NCBI GenBank assembly: GCA_013368495.1
Contig: LUCH01000556.1
Coordinates: forward strand, 94,578 to 158,577
DNA length: 64,000 bases
Origin: Paragonimus heterotremus
Lineage: Eukaryota > Platyhelminthes > Trematoda > Plagiorchiida > Troglotrematidae
Reading direction: 5' to 3'
A model generated the notes under the pieces. The model was not told the origin of the DNA, made no database searches, and was given only the letters and a program-made list of their open reading frames with translations. The translations under genes were made by a program, and so were the position numbers. Shown here in pieces: positions 22,980 through 35,280 of this stretch. How positions within the stretch are numbered: position 1 is the first letter of the stretch; every line of letters begins with the position of its first letter.

Positions 22980-23470
22980 CGGCCAACTCGCTTGTTATCA
23001 TGCTACGCAAGCGCTCGCGTTTATAAGTCAAAATTCCAGTATACAACACCTCCCCGGTTTTCGCTCACACGTCGTGGATACTTCAGCCCGGTTTATGTGT
23101 GTGATTGGCGTTTTCTATCGGGGGGTTTTCCGCCTACCATTTTTCGTTTGTTGGTCAGATCTATTTGAGCGATGTCTCATCCGGTCGCCCTTGATGTTCA
23201 CAATCTATCCGTAGTGAGCTTTGACTATATTCCACTACCGGGTCAAAATATTCCCCCGAGTGTTGGAATAATCGCGCCCCTGATCTGGTCGCCAGTCCTG
23301 TTTTGCCTGCCATGTTTCGCCCGTCGGTCCGATCCAGTCGAGCGATGACTCATCTGGCCTTCCAGGTTGTGCCCGACCCGCTCGCTGTGGGCTTTTGGAT
23401 GTACCTCCCCGTGTTGGGGATATTCTGCCGAGTGTTGGAATACTCGCGCCTCCGGCTTGATGATCCATCG
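22980..23470. repeat. GC-richer tandem repeat, period about 172 bp
   Basis: Two adjacent units align: 23,137-23,288 and 23,310-23,462. Landmarks are CCAT-TTTCG...GTCGGTCCGATC, GAGCGATG-CTCAT, and GTGTTGGAATACTCGCGCC. A weaker earlier unit precedes 23,137. The stretch is visibly richer in G+C than its flanks. An AATAAA signal lies on the plus strand at 23,506-23,511 just after the array, so this could be part of an LTR or other transcribed terminal repeat. That is inference. Confidence 0.6.
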
Positions 23471-23589
23471 CACTGTTTTAATATAACATGTAAGGTATTT
23501 TATGCAATAAACAACCTGGCGTGTCAAGCGTCTTTGTGATAACAACAATATAGGATACGATTTAAAAGGGCTGGACGGTTTGTAGGGTC

Positions 23590-23885
23590 AAACGAGCGGA
23601 GAAGACGGGCTAATAGTGACACAATAAAAAATTAGTGGTATACTGTCGACACACGAGGTCGATGTGCGAGGAAGCGTGCAATAAGACGAAACGATAATAG
23701 GGCGGACTGGTGAGCGGGTGAGCGCGCCCCATGAGTTGTACATCCGAATACCGTGTGTAATTGTCGGTATCCGTTCTCGTTCAAACAAATGATTGAGCGT
23801 CTACAAAGTTTCGCATCAAAAGGGGTACAAACGACAGTCGAAACTCTAAGATAGTCATTAATACATAGAAGAGGTCGCTACCCTG
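23590..23885 (+). repeat. Dispersed repeat family A, copy 2
   Basis: Same family and orientation as 2050-2335. It begins soon after the GC-richer tandem repeat, which may belong to the same larger element. Confidence 0.6.
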
Positions 23886-24349
23886 GTTAGTCTGCACACA
23901 TGCATGCACAATCTTCAGGCACTGACTTGCCAGGTTCGCATTTACTGGCCAGCCTCAACCGATGATTCCTTGCTGCTTGTATTCATAAGCCTGTGCAGCC
24001 TGTTTGGTGCCTACTGTTTTTGTACACCCCTTGAACGTGAATACCTGAGGTTCGTCGTAGAGTTTGTTTCATTGATTACGCTGTCAACAGTATCGTAGTA
24101 ACCGATCCAGCTTACTTTGACATTTAGGACCCAAATACCTACGTGTTTCTTGTCGTTCTAAGTATATCGTTTTGGTGTCGATTGCGTCTAAGCATTTTAC
24201 AAGGCTGCAAACAGTCAGGCCAACAACCCTAGCTACTAAATTCTCTCATATTTTATGGCAGTATTTTACTAATTTCAATAGCAAAATGACATGTCAACAA
24301 TGCACATATGGCACAGTTCAAACCATCTACATAGTATGATGATCTGTCA
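23886..24349. other. No recognisable feature
   Basis: Short frames only. Confidence 0.3.
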
Positions 24350-24790
24350 GAACATTTTTCGTCGCAACTTTATAGTATAATCTACCACCCCTACGAGATG
24401 CTTGTTTAGTAGAATTGTGCAATTCTTTTTTCTGAGGAAATTCTGCACTTTTCTGCTCTGTGCGATGTATACCAGACATAATCAGGTTGTACTTCTCAAT
24501 TTTACCGGTCTTGTTAGTGTACTGGGTACTGCGCTGCATGTTCACTTTTCCGTTGTTGCCACTTGGGAACTCACCAGTCTTAGAAGGAAAAGTTGTTGGA
24601 GTGTCTCTACATTACTCAACGTGAAGAGGGTTAGGTTCCTCTTGATGTCTAAATTGCAGGTACTTGTTAGCCGATACGCACAACATGGGTGGCCACAACT
24701 TATGGTGGGCACATATGTATCCGCTGGATCCTCGTCCACTAACACTACAAATGGCCTTTTCCGAAGAACACTCAAACGGTGTTCCTAACG
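24350..24790 (-). pseudogene. Possible LINE reverse-transcriptase fragment
   Basis: Minus-strand frames give pieces resembling the region after the catalytic box of CR1-like reverse transcriptases: an L-Q-F-R-H-Q-E segment, then a G-E-F-P-S-G-N-N-G-K-V-N-M-Q segment in the place of the usual W-x-x-x-F-N-x-x-K-C-x-x-M-H, then a polar segment. No single motif is decisive. It lies downstream of the better-preserved LINE at 26,340-24,970 and, if real, is a separate copy. Confidence 0.35.
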
Positions 24791-24969
24791 GGCCTCAAAC
24801 TAAAACAACATGATTTCAGTGATTAATATATGGGTTCTGGACCAGAGACAAAAATCACCCCGATCCAGTGGACGTCCGTTGGCCTGAATGTCAGCCATCG
24901 AAAACACTATTCTACATGATTGGAGAAAATACAAAGAACAGAGTAGAATTACTGGCCAATCAAAGTTCC

Positions 24970-26340
24970 GAGTAAATGGTAATCTACCAGCGTTTTAACG
25001 CGATCACCAGGGTGGCAACTAACGACCACAGATGGAAAATCATCCCAGTGACTGCTAATCCTGTAAGAAAAGGAATGCTGCTTAACGAAGGTCCGACTCC
25101 GGAGTGTGTAAAGCTTCTTACCATGATCCCGTCGGTCTTAATTAGCCACTGGGACGGAAACCAGTTCAACTAACCCAACACATGAGAAGAAAGTGTAAGT
25201 ATCCTGTCACCGAGAATTCGTCGGAAATTAGGCAGGTACAGAACAAGAATGTCAGACCGCGACCCACAAACCACATGACGCATGTCAGTGACCAGCTTGT
25301 TAGCTGCAGGATGAACACGCTCAACAGCGAGTAAGTATTTCCCCAACCCAATATACACGAGTGGCGCAGCATAATCAAGTAACGATTCTTTATAAACTCT
25401 GCAATGTATTTAAAACGCTTTCCTGTCTAGGCGGCTAACGAGTCGTTTTATTATTCCAGGAATGTCACTAATGAGTAGCTTGACAGATTAGTTAATTTAG
25501 AAGCCCTGAGCTTTGGCTGAAGCCCAGATTTTTCACAATTGAGCCTGTTCTATATCCAAAACGTAGTAAACCTCTTTTTTGCGGCCACCCCTTGGTGATG
25601 GGTGAAAGATAAGTTATACGAGGTCCAGATAACTGCATCTCTCTTTTGACTAATTTTTGTAATGTTCACCGTGTTGAGTTCATTAAGAATCAAGGTGACT
25701 TTTGTGTTTCCTATTGCTGCCACTTAGGGGGAGAATCCACCAGTCTGCTCAGCGCTCAGTCTTCTCAAGGTCTATTTGTACTAAACCGGGATAACTACCA
25801 TTTCACACTTCCAGGTCGTTAGCGTACAGAAGAGCGTTGCTGAAAATACTGTCCGGGAGGTGGCTGGTGTACATAAGAAACAAAAGAGGATCGACCATTG
25901 GTCTGCGAGGAAACCCAGCAAAAATCATGGAAAGAGATGAAAGATCTGATCCGGTTTTGACTCCAAGAGTTCGACCTTAAAGAAAAAGAGCAACCTAGTA
26001 AAGAACTCGTCATTGGGTGTCATATAGTTCGATGTTCTGCTTGAGATGACTGTATGGGACACGATCGAAAGCCTTGGTGAAACCGGAGAAGACAGCGTTT
26101 GAGATGATTCCATTGTCTTTGGTCTACAGCAAGCTATTCATGGAGATAATAATGTTGCAACAGACGTTTCACTATCCTGAATGGGATTCGAGTAAGACTG
26201 ACTGGCCAGCAGCTAGCAAGGAAGTGCCGGTTGTCCTACTTGAAGATTGGCATGACAGTGGTTTCTGTTCATGTACCAGAGATAATTCTAATCCGAAGCG
26301 TCTGGCCGAACAAATTTTGGAGGGGTTTTGCTAAAATAAT
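24970..26340 (-). pseudogene. CR1-like LINE reverse transcriptase and C-terminus, broken
   Basis: Minus-strand order: T-K-A-F-D-R-V-P-Y-S-H-L (about 26,095-26,050; RT block A), a segment matching G-V-P-Q-G-S-V-L-G-P-L-L-F-L as F-P-R-R-P-M-V-D-P-L-L-F-L, then at 25,826-25,815 Y-A-N-D where Y-A-D-D is expected. After W-A-D-W-W-I-L-P-L there are stops. Further down, 25,358-25,170 gives A-V-E-R-V-H-P-A-A-N-K-L-V and R-R-I-L-G-D-R-I-L-T-L, the classic V-Q-R-A-A-T-K-L-V ... Y-R-R-L-R-G-D-L-I block. About 25,110-25,020 then gives R-T-F-V-K-Q-H-S-F-S-Y-R-I-S-S-H-W-D-D, the terminal R-x-x-F-F-x-x-R-V-x-x-x-W-N-x-L block. Loss of a catalytic Asp and many breaks show it is dead. Confidence 0.85.
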
Positions 26341-27580
26341 TGCCAATTCTTCGAGAAGCCGAAGGTGAATTTTGTCTGGACCCATCATGCACTGATTTAT
26401 TACTGTGTAAGAGGTCTTTCGCGTCTAGTACGAATAAAGCAGTAGTAAGCAGTTGTTGGCGAAAGTTTTACAGAGATATGGCTGAATACTAGCCTTATGA
26501 AGTTTTCTAAGCCATCAAGAAGTACGTCATCTACAGATAGTTTGTATGAGAACTCTCACTAGGAGTGTGTTTCTGTCTGTCATTACTAGGCGTAACCACG
26601 GGGCATCACACTCGTCGGAAGATTGAAATTTTTCAGTGACCCTAAATATTAAGCAAATTTGATTAAGAAGCATCACACAGCCCCCATTCTACCTCGGGGG
26701 GAATCTGTACGACAGTCCGAATACCTAGAGATGTTCAGTTCATTGTCACTGATTTCAGCTGAACGTCAGGTCTCCTTGAGAGCAGAGATGTGAGTAGTTG
26801 TATCCTGATTTTGAGAAGTTCATTAGGTAAGCTCGGGCAGTTTGTACACATACAGGTTAGGGCTAAGTCCTGGCTGGATTATGTAAGAAAAACATGGCAA
26901 AGCGCACAAACAGAATGTGTATTTATCACAATACTTCAAAGTACGGTAAGTATTCAGATCCAGCCCAACCTACGACCAGTGACAGCCACCGAGGGAGTAA
27001 GGGACATACAGCGAGAAGGGTTTCAGCTCAATTGGTGGCACTCCAGAGCGTGAAAAACAAAAAGTGTTTACCACCTTGGACTACGTTAAACATTAATCAA
27101 AAAGATACGGGCGAAAATACACTGAAGATTAGAGTAAAAGGTAAGTAGGTAAGAACGAACAAGCATCCATTGTGTGAAACTATTTGCACGGCTGTAGAAG
27201 GTAGCACCGATTTCATATCAAGCCTAGTATAATAGGCAAACAGAAAAGCATGCACCCAGACCAAACAAGCAAGGAAGCACGATTGCAGTCATTATCGTTA
27301 TAGAAGCCACACGATCCTTGGTCACTACACTGTATTGCTGCTCCGTTTGTCTCTGCACCTACAAAATTTAATCGGGATAAAAGTAAGATGTACAAAACAG
27401 GGATACAGTATTGATGAGATTACTTGAAAAATATGAAAACCGTAACACAAAATTAGATGTTCGCAAAATGTTACATGTTAAAAATCGTTGACGAGCTAAT
27501 ACAAACTTTCGCCAGGGGATGAAGTAGATGGGTTTTCCAGATTAGTACAAGTAACATTTTGCAGTCTTTTAGGAATACGT
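26341..27580. other. No recognised gene
   Basis: May contain the eroded 5' part of the LINE just below. Overlapping plus frames at 26,790-27,148 have no family resemblance. The 3' flank of the gene at 27.7-28.4 kb begins at the right end. Confidence 0.3.
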
Positions 27581-27586
27581 TTTATT
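27581..27586 (-). promoter_or_regulatory. Polyadenylation signal for the 27.7-28.4 kb exon
   Basis: AATAAA on the minus strand, about 125 bases past the stop codon at 27,712-27,710. Position and orientation fit a 3' UTR of ordinary length. Confidence 0.5.
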
Positions 27587-27709
27587 TCAAAACTGGCTGT
27601 CAAAACAATGATTGAAGATTTTAGGTTTATATGAACATTTATACGATGTGTCATTTAAAGAGATAAGGGAAGAAGTAGTTAAACTAAGACTGAACTGTTT
27701 GGTTCGGGT

Positions 27710-28375
27710 TTAAATTCGTGCAGCCTTCGGTTTATACTTGGTATCCAAGACGATGGTTGGGTCGTAAGGTGATGGAGAATGAGGGTGGCTGTACTTCAAT
27801 AACCTAGACGATGGTAGTGGGGCGTGACCAAAACGAGAGGCTGTTTCAAAATCTTCTCTTCTGTTGATCTTGTATGGCCAAGCGAACTCACCACTCACTG
27901 GAGATTGTTGGTAAGGAAACGAACCAGACATGTGATGGTCATCTCTGACATGATCACTTCGCCCAGGTGACTGATACTGTTGATCGTGAGATTTCGAACG
28001 ATACGGTACCAACAGTACTGGAGATCCCTGACCTTGTGTACCACCTATCTGCTGTATTGGCAAATATACCATCATTGTCGAACCATCAGACGGGATTGTA
28101 TTTATCGGATAGGGTATTTCCACAGGCGTATATGCCACATTCATGAAGGGGCCTATAGGCTGACTTCGTGAGTTGCTATGCATTTGCAACAGACCACCAC
28201 TCGGAGATGGAAAAAAAATCGTGTCCTCATGGCGCGCTGACTTCTTCGGTATTTTTTCTTTCTGGTACATTCGTGGCTTGAGAGTAAATGATCTGAGCTT
28301 CCATTTCGGGATTTCACCGCGATCTCCGGAATAGTTCTCCACTGTCCAACACTCATCCTTTGTGCTATCAATTAT
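27710..28375 (-). CDS. 3'-terminal exon of an unrecognised Pro/Ser-rich protein
   Basis: Open for 221 codons from a good splice acceptor (pyrimidine-rich CCGTTTTTATAG, AG ending at 28,376) to TAA at 27,712-27,710, with a downstream AATAAA. Nothing requires a start codon here: the frame stays open right up to the acceptor, so it is read as an internal frame entered in phase 0, the first residues being I-I-D-S-T-K-D-E. The start region is basic (K-W-K-L, K-K-S). The body is rich in Pro, Ser, Gln, Tyr and His, with repeated S-P, Y-P and S-H-P-H-S-P-S-P runs typical of a disordered C-terminal tail. There are no membrane segments and no catalytic motifs. Upstream exons should lie above 28,380 but were not identified with confidence. 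I infer a host gene because the frame is long, intact and unlike the surrounding broken elements. Function is unknown. Confidence 0.6.
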   Translation of the reverse strand: MIDSTKDECWTVENYSGDRGEIPKWKLRSFTLKPRMYQKEKIPKKSARHEDTIFFPSPSGGLLQMHSNSRSQPIGPFMNVAYTPVEIPYPINTIPSDGSTMMVYLPIQQIGGTQGQGSPVLLVPYRSKSHDQQYQSPGRSDHVRDDHHMSGSFPYQQSPVSGEFAWPYKINRREDFETASRFGHAPLPSSRLLKYSHPHSPSPYDPTIVLDTKYKPKAARI

Positions 28376-30707
28376 CTATAAAAACGGCAGAATAATGATG
28401 GAGCTGGGTTTCAGCCAATTACTTAGGAAGTTCACAAAGATTTTAAATAGGTTGTTGAAATGAACGGCCTGATTTTAGATAGTATAGTAAAATTTCGCTA
28501 ATTTCCATCAAACCGTGTATCTACACAAGGCAACATTTATTCAGCATTAGGCTCTATTCCGTTATCGTTCTGTGGCTGGAGTCAGCGTAAACGCATACGA
28601 AATGGACAAACCATAAAATTTCCAGTGACAAACAAATAGTACGGAACAGCTGATAACTGTCTAGATTTGCGTACACTCTTCAAAGTAGCGATCTCTCATA
28701 TTGAAGAAAGCCACCAATTAGCAGTGTGGACGATATGAGTTCATCAAATTATCAAGCTATATCTACAGACAGTACATTTTATAAATAAGCTATCTGATAT
28801 TGGTCTGGTTGATTCGTATTTAAATAAGTTTATGTATTTCAACTTAACACTTATGACACATAGGTTGTAGGTCAAGAACGCGCGTGAAAAAAGGAGTATT
28901 CATTGACTGAACAGGAACAGATTAGATGTACCTTAATTTAAACGACATTACTCATTTTCATAGTGTAACGATCTTCGTGCGAAATAACTGTCAATTGTCG
29001 GAGAACACCATACGGTGATTTGGCGTTTTCTAAGCCCCTCAGTTGTATGACCATTCCACTAATTACCTCGGTCTACGCTCCCTTTAAGTAGTACGGCACG
29101 ATTGTCCACTTTCACCACACAACAGACACCAAAAGAATATTCCAATCATAGGTCCAGATTGCTACAATAGGGAATAACCTCAAATGCGATTGCTTTTACT
29201 GATTTATAGTTTAGCTTGTACATACATTCTGACTTCATCGTGAGTTCTGTCTCCTTGCCAGCTCCCTACAAAATGTGCAGTAAGTACACTGGAGATCGAG
29301 ACTGTGTACAGTAACATCGATAAGTTTATTCGGGTTGATGGAAATTCAACCGATTTTCGAATAGTTGTTTGGAATATAGTCTGCTGTTGCGACGACAGAT
29401 GATGCCCTGAAGATAATCTAACATCCAAATCAACCACTGCCTCATTTAATAACAGGTAAAGTGCAAAGGTGGAGTATTGAATTTTTGTTATGCACATCTA
29501 TCATAGAGGTCACATATGCGGAATCCCACGGTAAGTTCCTGATAGCACTGACCTATTATGGACTCCACGTCCAATTTTTAATTGTGGCAAGGTGAACAGA
29601 ACTATTTCGGTTCTGTAAACCGTACTTTGAAAAAACCATAAGTTGAACAGGAATTTTCTTGTTGACCAAATCCAAAGTGGAGAATTTTCAGTTACCCATA
29701 ATAAGTTCAAGTAACAATATTTTTTATCCGCTCACACAGTATAAAACACTTCATGACGACTCGCAGTTATAACGTTTTGATGCCAAAAACGAGAAAAAAT
29801 TTAGTCGGGCTAATATTCCAATTGTTTGAGGCTTAGTCTTGTATGCGTTGAAAAGCTATTTATATATCACTTGTAAGTATAAATCATTAAATTGGCTTTT
29901 GAGTTTGGTGCTCTGATTAATGAAGCTTGGCACTGTGCTATTGTTCGTTTAGTATGTTTGTACATGTAGTGTGCATTAGTAGGCACCAAGTCGTATGCAA
30001 AGTGGACATGAGTATCTTTCACGTTTTCTCCTACTACTATGTTGCCCTACAAAGAGTTTATTAGGGACGATACACCCACTTAATAAATGATAAGGACATT
30101 TAAAAAAAAATCGAAAATGTAAGTGGTTCGCCGAAAAATGGTCTGATACGTCCAAATACAAACAAACAAGCTTCAAAACTCCAAAACTTTGGAAGTGGTC
30201 TACATTTAACACAATATTCACATTTTAAAGCCTGTTGATAGTAATCTTTTACAATACTGTGGGACTATTCACAGCAATAAGTAAGAAATTTTTGAAAAGC
30301 TTTTAAAATGATGGTCACTTTTTTGCTCTGATCCTCGAGAAAATGACGAACTGAAATGAGAACACACGACAGTATGACTGGAGTCCAGTTAGTTACCACA
30401 AAGTATATGATAGTCTTAGGGAAAGTGACCCGCTTGATAACTGACTGTTTTGTGATTGATTTGTGTCCATTGCTAAGATGAACAGGTCTGTTTCCAGATG
30501 AGTGAATGCCATTTATCGTGTCAAAGTGTGGTACTGAAAATAGACCAACCGTGAGCTAAACATATTTACAATGGTCGCTCATCATACCCAGTGGGTTGTG
30601 CTCGATCATCATACTTTCGATCTAGCTACATCTTTTATGCCAAAATTAGGCCAAGTTTATAGTGAGCCAAGGAAATGAAGATATCTTCAGGATCTCAGCG
30701 GCACTGA

Positions 30708-30708
<1 letters not shown>
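28376..30708. other. Intron or upstream region of the minus-strand gene; one weak exon candidate
   Basis: Mostly AT-rich without long frames. On the minus strand an acceptor-like TTTTGTAG precedes an open stretch starting G-A-G-K-E-T-E-L-T-M (about 29,266 downward), about 40 codons without a stop, but no donor was fixed. No repeats were recognised. Confidence 0.25.

Positions 30709-30744
<36 letters not shown>
30709..30744. repeat. (TA)18 microsatellite
   Basis: Thirty-six bases of uninterrupted TA. Common in AT-rich eukaryotic DNA. Confidence 0.98.
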
Positions 30745-30746
<2 letters not shown>

Positions 30747-33700
30747 CATATTTTGGAAGTATACCTGTTTGTTTGTTGCCCTAAATGTGCATACAAATTC
30801 ACTGTCATTTCACTCCACATTGGGCAATGTTTTACACACAACGGATACATGAATAACATCCTAGTCAACTATTTGTTTGCGTTATTGACGGAATCGTCAG
30901 TTTGTAGCAAATGAGACTGCTCTTCCGCAGATCAATTCGATATTCCAAGAATTTCACTCCAATCGGACTTTGTGCATTCGTTGTTGTCCATTGTGTTTGA
31001 ACACTGATTATCACCGTTCGTCCCGGAATGGGTTAGAATCAATTGCTCTTCTGTTATTTACCTAATTCGAAACTCGAAGCAATATTCGCCGAAACAATTT
31101 GCCGAACTACTAGTCGGATAGTACGGACATTAAAAACGTCATAGCTCACCAGCTGTGTTGGCTTTAAAAAACGGCTATTATCCAAAGGTAGAGCGAAGGT
31201 AGAAAACAAGCAGCAAAGTAAAACTGAAGGTCGGCATTGGTTGACTAACATAATTGTATTAAGAACGGTAATCCAAAGATTTTGTGCAAAAAGGCGACCT
31301 GCTGAGCAGCAGAAGATAAGGTTTTCTTGAACTATACTGCCTAGAGATGATAAGTCAACAGTCGGATTCGGTTGACAACAAGGGTTTTTTTCTAACCAGA
31401 AGAGGCAGTCATGAAGACACTGGTGTTTGATTTTGATTGCTGCTATACACAATAGCTATATTCAAAGCTGTAGTAGGCCTTCAAATGATATCAATGAAGT
31501 GTCGATTGTAGTGTGGTTCACATTAGCGTTCAAGATGAAACCCTGACCGACTGGACTGCTGTTTCATAGAGTGTGTTTGACCACCTAATCCTTTATTCAG
31601 AGGACTGCAGTGTTGCAACTACAAAATTAATGCTGTTGTACACTGACAAGGTTAGACCTCACTACCCAAACACTATTACACAAACAACAAAGTGACACAC
31701 AACGGTATGAATGAAATCGCTTCTATTTTCTTATTGAATCTCCTTGACTTGTTTGGTACTGTTGTACATGGTTAAACGGAACTGTCAGGCAAGGTCTTCG
31801 GTCAGATGCAATACGCCAACATGACCACCAAGTTATAGTTATAGAATAGAATAGGGAGCGAAGTTACTATAGCCAAACACTTCAGATAAGATGTATTTTT
31901 TTGCACAGCTGAAGAGATTCTAAATCACTTATCGCCTGTATAGAGCTAGTTTTTGTTAAAATTCTTTACGCATAAAACCAGGCTCGTTTTTAACAAATGA
32001 ATAATTCTCGATGCATGTCATTACTTATTAGCACCCCTGAGTAGTGAACAGCAGACGTCTCATTTTTAGAATTCCATGAACTAGTGTCCGATTGCTGACT
32101 CAACCTATTTGGCTGAGACAGTGTCGGCTTATGAGTTATGGATTATGTTCTTGTTAGCTGCCACTGTACACCGTACCAACTTATTTATTCATAGCTGTCT
32201 GTTCAATTTATCTCACTTTTCTACCCAAATATGTACTCCTGGCCCCGTATGTATAGTGCCACGTACAGACGTTTTCAACCAGACGGGTATCCAACACACA
32301 TAATCCGATGGCCCAAAATATTTTACTTTTATTCAGAGATGGCACATCTGAGCCGCATCAAGTCACTAAGATGCTGATTGTCCGCTTACGTGAACCTGTG
32401 AAGCATTTAGCTTTTTATAGGCTCATTCTGCTTACAGTTTAACAGCTCTTTGGTTAACATGCCTCACTGAGGCCATACGCTAATGTCTTAATTCATTACA
32501 AGTTAAGAGTTTCACAATATACCAGCCGAAATGGAGGCTTCTTCGTGCTCATTTCGATGGACGCACGGTGAACCAACCATACCAACAGTAAGTTATATTC
32601 TCAGTCAAGTCAACTGGCTGCAAAACCTGAATCGATTTTTCGGGTCCTGCAGTCACTGGCCCCATTTTTTAGAGGTTAGTACAGTGTCCTCTGAATGGGT
32701 TCGTTTCGAAGTTGATGTTTGCGAGCTTGAAATTCTGTGTTGTCAAATAATAGCCCACATCTAGTCAGTTGCATCATTTCAATGTGTAAATGTTCCTTTG
32801 CAGCAAGAATTTTATTTGTTGTGTGTGTTCAGTAGAAATAGGCCGTATTATCCTTTGAGTAAATTTCCGCGATTTTGGAGATGGGGATTTGTTGCAAGGG
32901 CTTCTGAGTTATCCTGCTGTAACGTTTTGGTGAGTGACGTTTTTGACCAGTAAGCACACGGGCCGTCACATCATTCTTCAGGTTCTAACACAGTGTTTTC
33001 TGTTTCACTGGATTGTACATTTTGAAGCATCCGGTATGTACCATTTTATGAAAGTTTACTACCACTAATCACCTCACATGTCTCGGAATGACTATCAGAT
33101 GGAGGCTGCCAGCATCCCTCGCGCCACATTAGTGCAGCGACACTGGTGAGACCAAAATTTATCTATCGAGAAGTAATTGTTTACAGTTATTTGTTGGAAT
33201 CTTTTTGCCAGTTACCCGAGTATAAATCACTCTCCAGCGGTCCTTGTCCTTAATGCAGTGAACTTGTTAGTATGTGCCAGTTCCACTTATTTGTTAGGCC
33301 GATCCTTTCAAACAACTCACGGACAAGTCCTTCTTCAAGTACTAGCCCAAGGCACGTGATTATACACAAAATACTGGTACTACAGGTGCAACGACCATGT
33401 GGATTGTTTATCTCTAGAGTTCTGTGCACCCATGGCTATCTCTAAAGACTTACGGTTTGTGACCTTATGAGGCCGCTAATTTAATGGACACCACCACTAC
33501 CTATCTAGCTCCTATACGACTTTCAGTCACGTTCTTATGATAGTTGAACGTTCCCGTTCCCCCAAATTTAGAACTCTGCTGTCATATTCGGTGTTTCCAT
33601 CCTTGTGTTTGAGTACTGTCCTAATATCACAGCCACTGGTATCAATCAGTAAAGTTAGTTTTCCTTGCGCTCGACAGCTGGTGCTCGTTCATTTTCATTT

Positions 33701-34944
33701 GCTTTCTGAGTATCTTCTATCGCTTCGAATTTCTTACCTATTCAGAGAAATACATGCATTGCTGAAGTCACGGAAGAAACATTTTCACAAACCGATAGTA
33801 GAGTCCAGTTCAATCGGAAATTTGGCACGTCTGTTTGAAATTTGAAATCAAAATTCTTCTAACTGTCAATATTTTCACTAACAGTAGCGGAGCTTCATTC
33901 TCTCCAACGATGTGCCCCGTTAACGTCTTTACGACCGTCCAAGTTGTGTTTTATCAGCACTAGGCTGAAGTTCCTCTCTCTGAATTTGTCTTACCGTATC
34001 ATCCAAGCGTGCGACAAGTCCAGCTTCTGAATTACCACCTTCCACGCTTTTAGTCGTTTATGTCTTCTCACTTCCTGGTCGGTGTACCAATTCATTCATC
34101 GTACACCGAAATATAAACGATCTTCGTTCTAGTTGACAATAGTTTTCACTCAGAGCGGATAAAAACTCCTCATTAATGGTTGGTTTGATTATTACCTGTC
34201 AGTCTGTGGAGAGTAAACCCAACAACCCACAACTTATCAGTGGTACTGGTACATCTGTGTTTTGTGTTACCTCGTTCAATCTCCGGTTGTCCGCTCATAG
34301 CAATAGTTCACATGTGACCTCCTCATCAATAGGACCAGCAAGTTGCAAGAAATTGTGACTTTCTTAATCGTGCATACACTCAGTCTGTTCCCTGTCTGCC
34401 TGGTATATTGCGGGGTCTACGCGGTAAGACTGTTCCGGTTGTTTCCATCGCAAGTGCAATCAAATTGTAAGAGACTTATGAACCATCACCAGTATTTCGC
34501 AATAGTGGATTCGGAGAAAGGGACGGTTCAAGAAAAGACCTAGAATTAACGCATCCGTTTGCTATGATCTTACTTGTGTCTCGTGCTTGTCAGGAAGCCT
34601 TACCTAGTCAAAGGCTGCCTGAAATTCAGATCTGTCACTACGTCTGAAACAGACAAAAACTCAACATACAGAATAAAGAACCTGAGTTGTGAAGATATAG
34701 CGAGATGCCGCTTTAAGATTTGGTTGCCATTCAGTCGTACGCTTTCACACTAAATTAGCAGATCATGGCAGCCAACCACTCTAAATTTAATGAATATCGG
34801 TTCTGCGCTTTCCCCCTTTGTAAGTAACTAACTAAATGCCCCCATATTAAGGAAGCCTCATTTAATCTCTTCGTCAACCATAACCCATTTCTTTGCGGGA
34901 CTTTTTCAACTGCCGTTGTTGAGAAATGACCTACGCAAAAAAAA
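30745..34944. other. No recognised gene; one unassigned 132-codon frame
   Basis: The minus frame 31,452-31,054 is uninterrupted and has a hydrophobic, Cys-containing centre that could be a membrane segment (around L-W-I-T-V-L ... V-L-L-C-C-L-F), but there is no start, splice or family evidence. A plus frame at 33,537-33,845 is similar in status. No repeats were recognised. Confidence 0.25.
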
Positions 34945-35042
34945 TAACAATCGATCACAGCTGTCGCATTCCTACGGACTTACCAGTTGATCCATTTCGA
35001 AAAGAAACATTAGACAAGAGGTTCGCTCTTGTTAGAGCTCGT
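34945..35042 (-). mobile_element. SINE family 1, truncated inverted copy
   Basis: Minus-strand copy of the SINE body and tail, ending at an exact 18-base match (35,025-35,042) to the reverse complement of 35,148-35,165. Together with the next feature it forms a head-to-head pair, as at 10.1-11.0 kb. Confidence 0.65.
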
Positions 35043-35050
35043 CAGCGATG

Positions 35051-35280
35051 TTTAATGTGAGGTCAACTGCTCACTGATGAACATGGTTGCCTCAAGAAAG
35101 CGTGATCGGAGTCCTAGCCTCAATCGCTGCAAGAATATACACAACCAACGAGCTCTAACAAGAGCAGAACTTGAGTCTAGTGTTTCATTTCAAAACGGAC
35201 TGACTAAAAAGCCTACGGGAATATGACAGATGCAATAAATTGCGAGTGACGTTCAATTTATGTGAACTCAAAATCACTTC
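35051..35280 (+). mobile_element. SINE family 1, full-length-like copy
   Basis: Aligns along its length with 10,771-10,991: a degraded tRNA-like head (AATGTGAGGTCAACTGCTCA, then GTGATCGGAGTCCTAGCCTC in the B-box place), an ACGAGCTCTAACAAGAGC block, an ACTTGAGTCTAGTG block and an AT-rich CAATTTATGTGAA 3' end. Confidence 0.65.
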
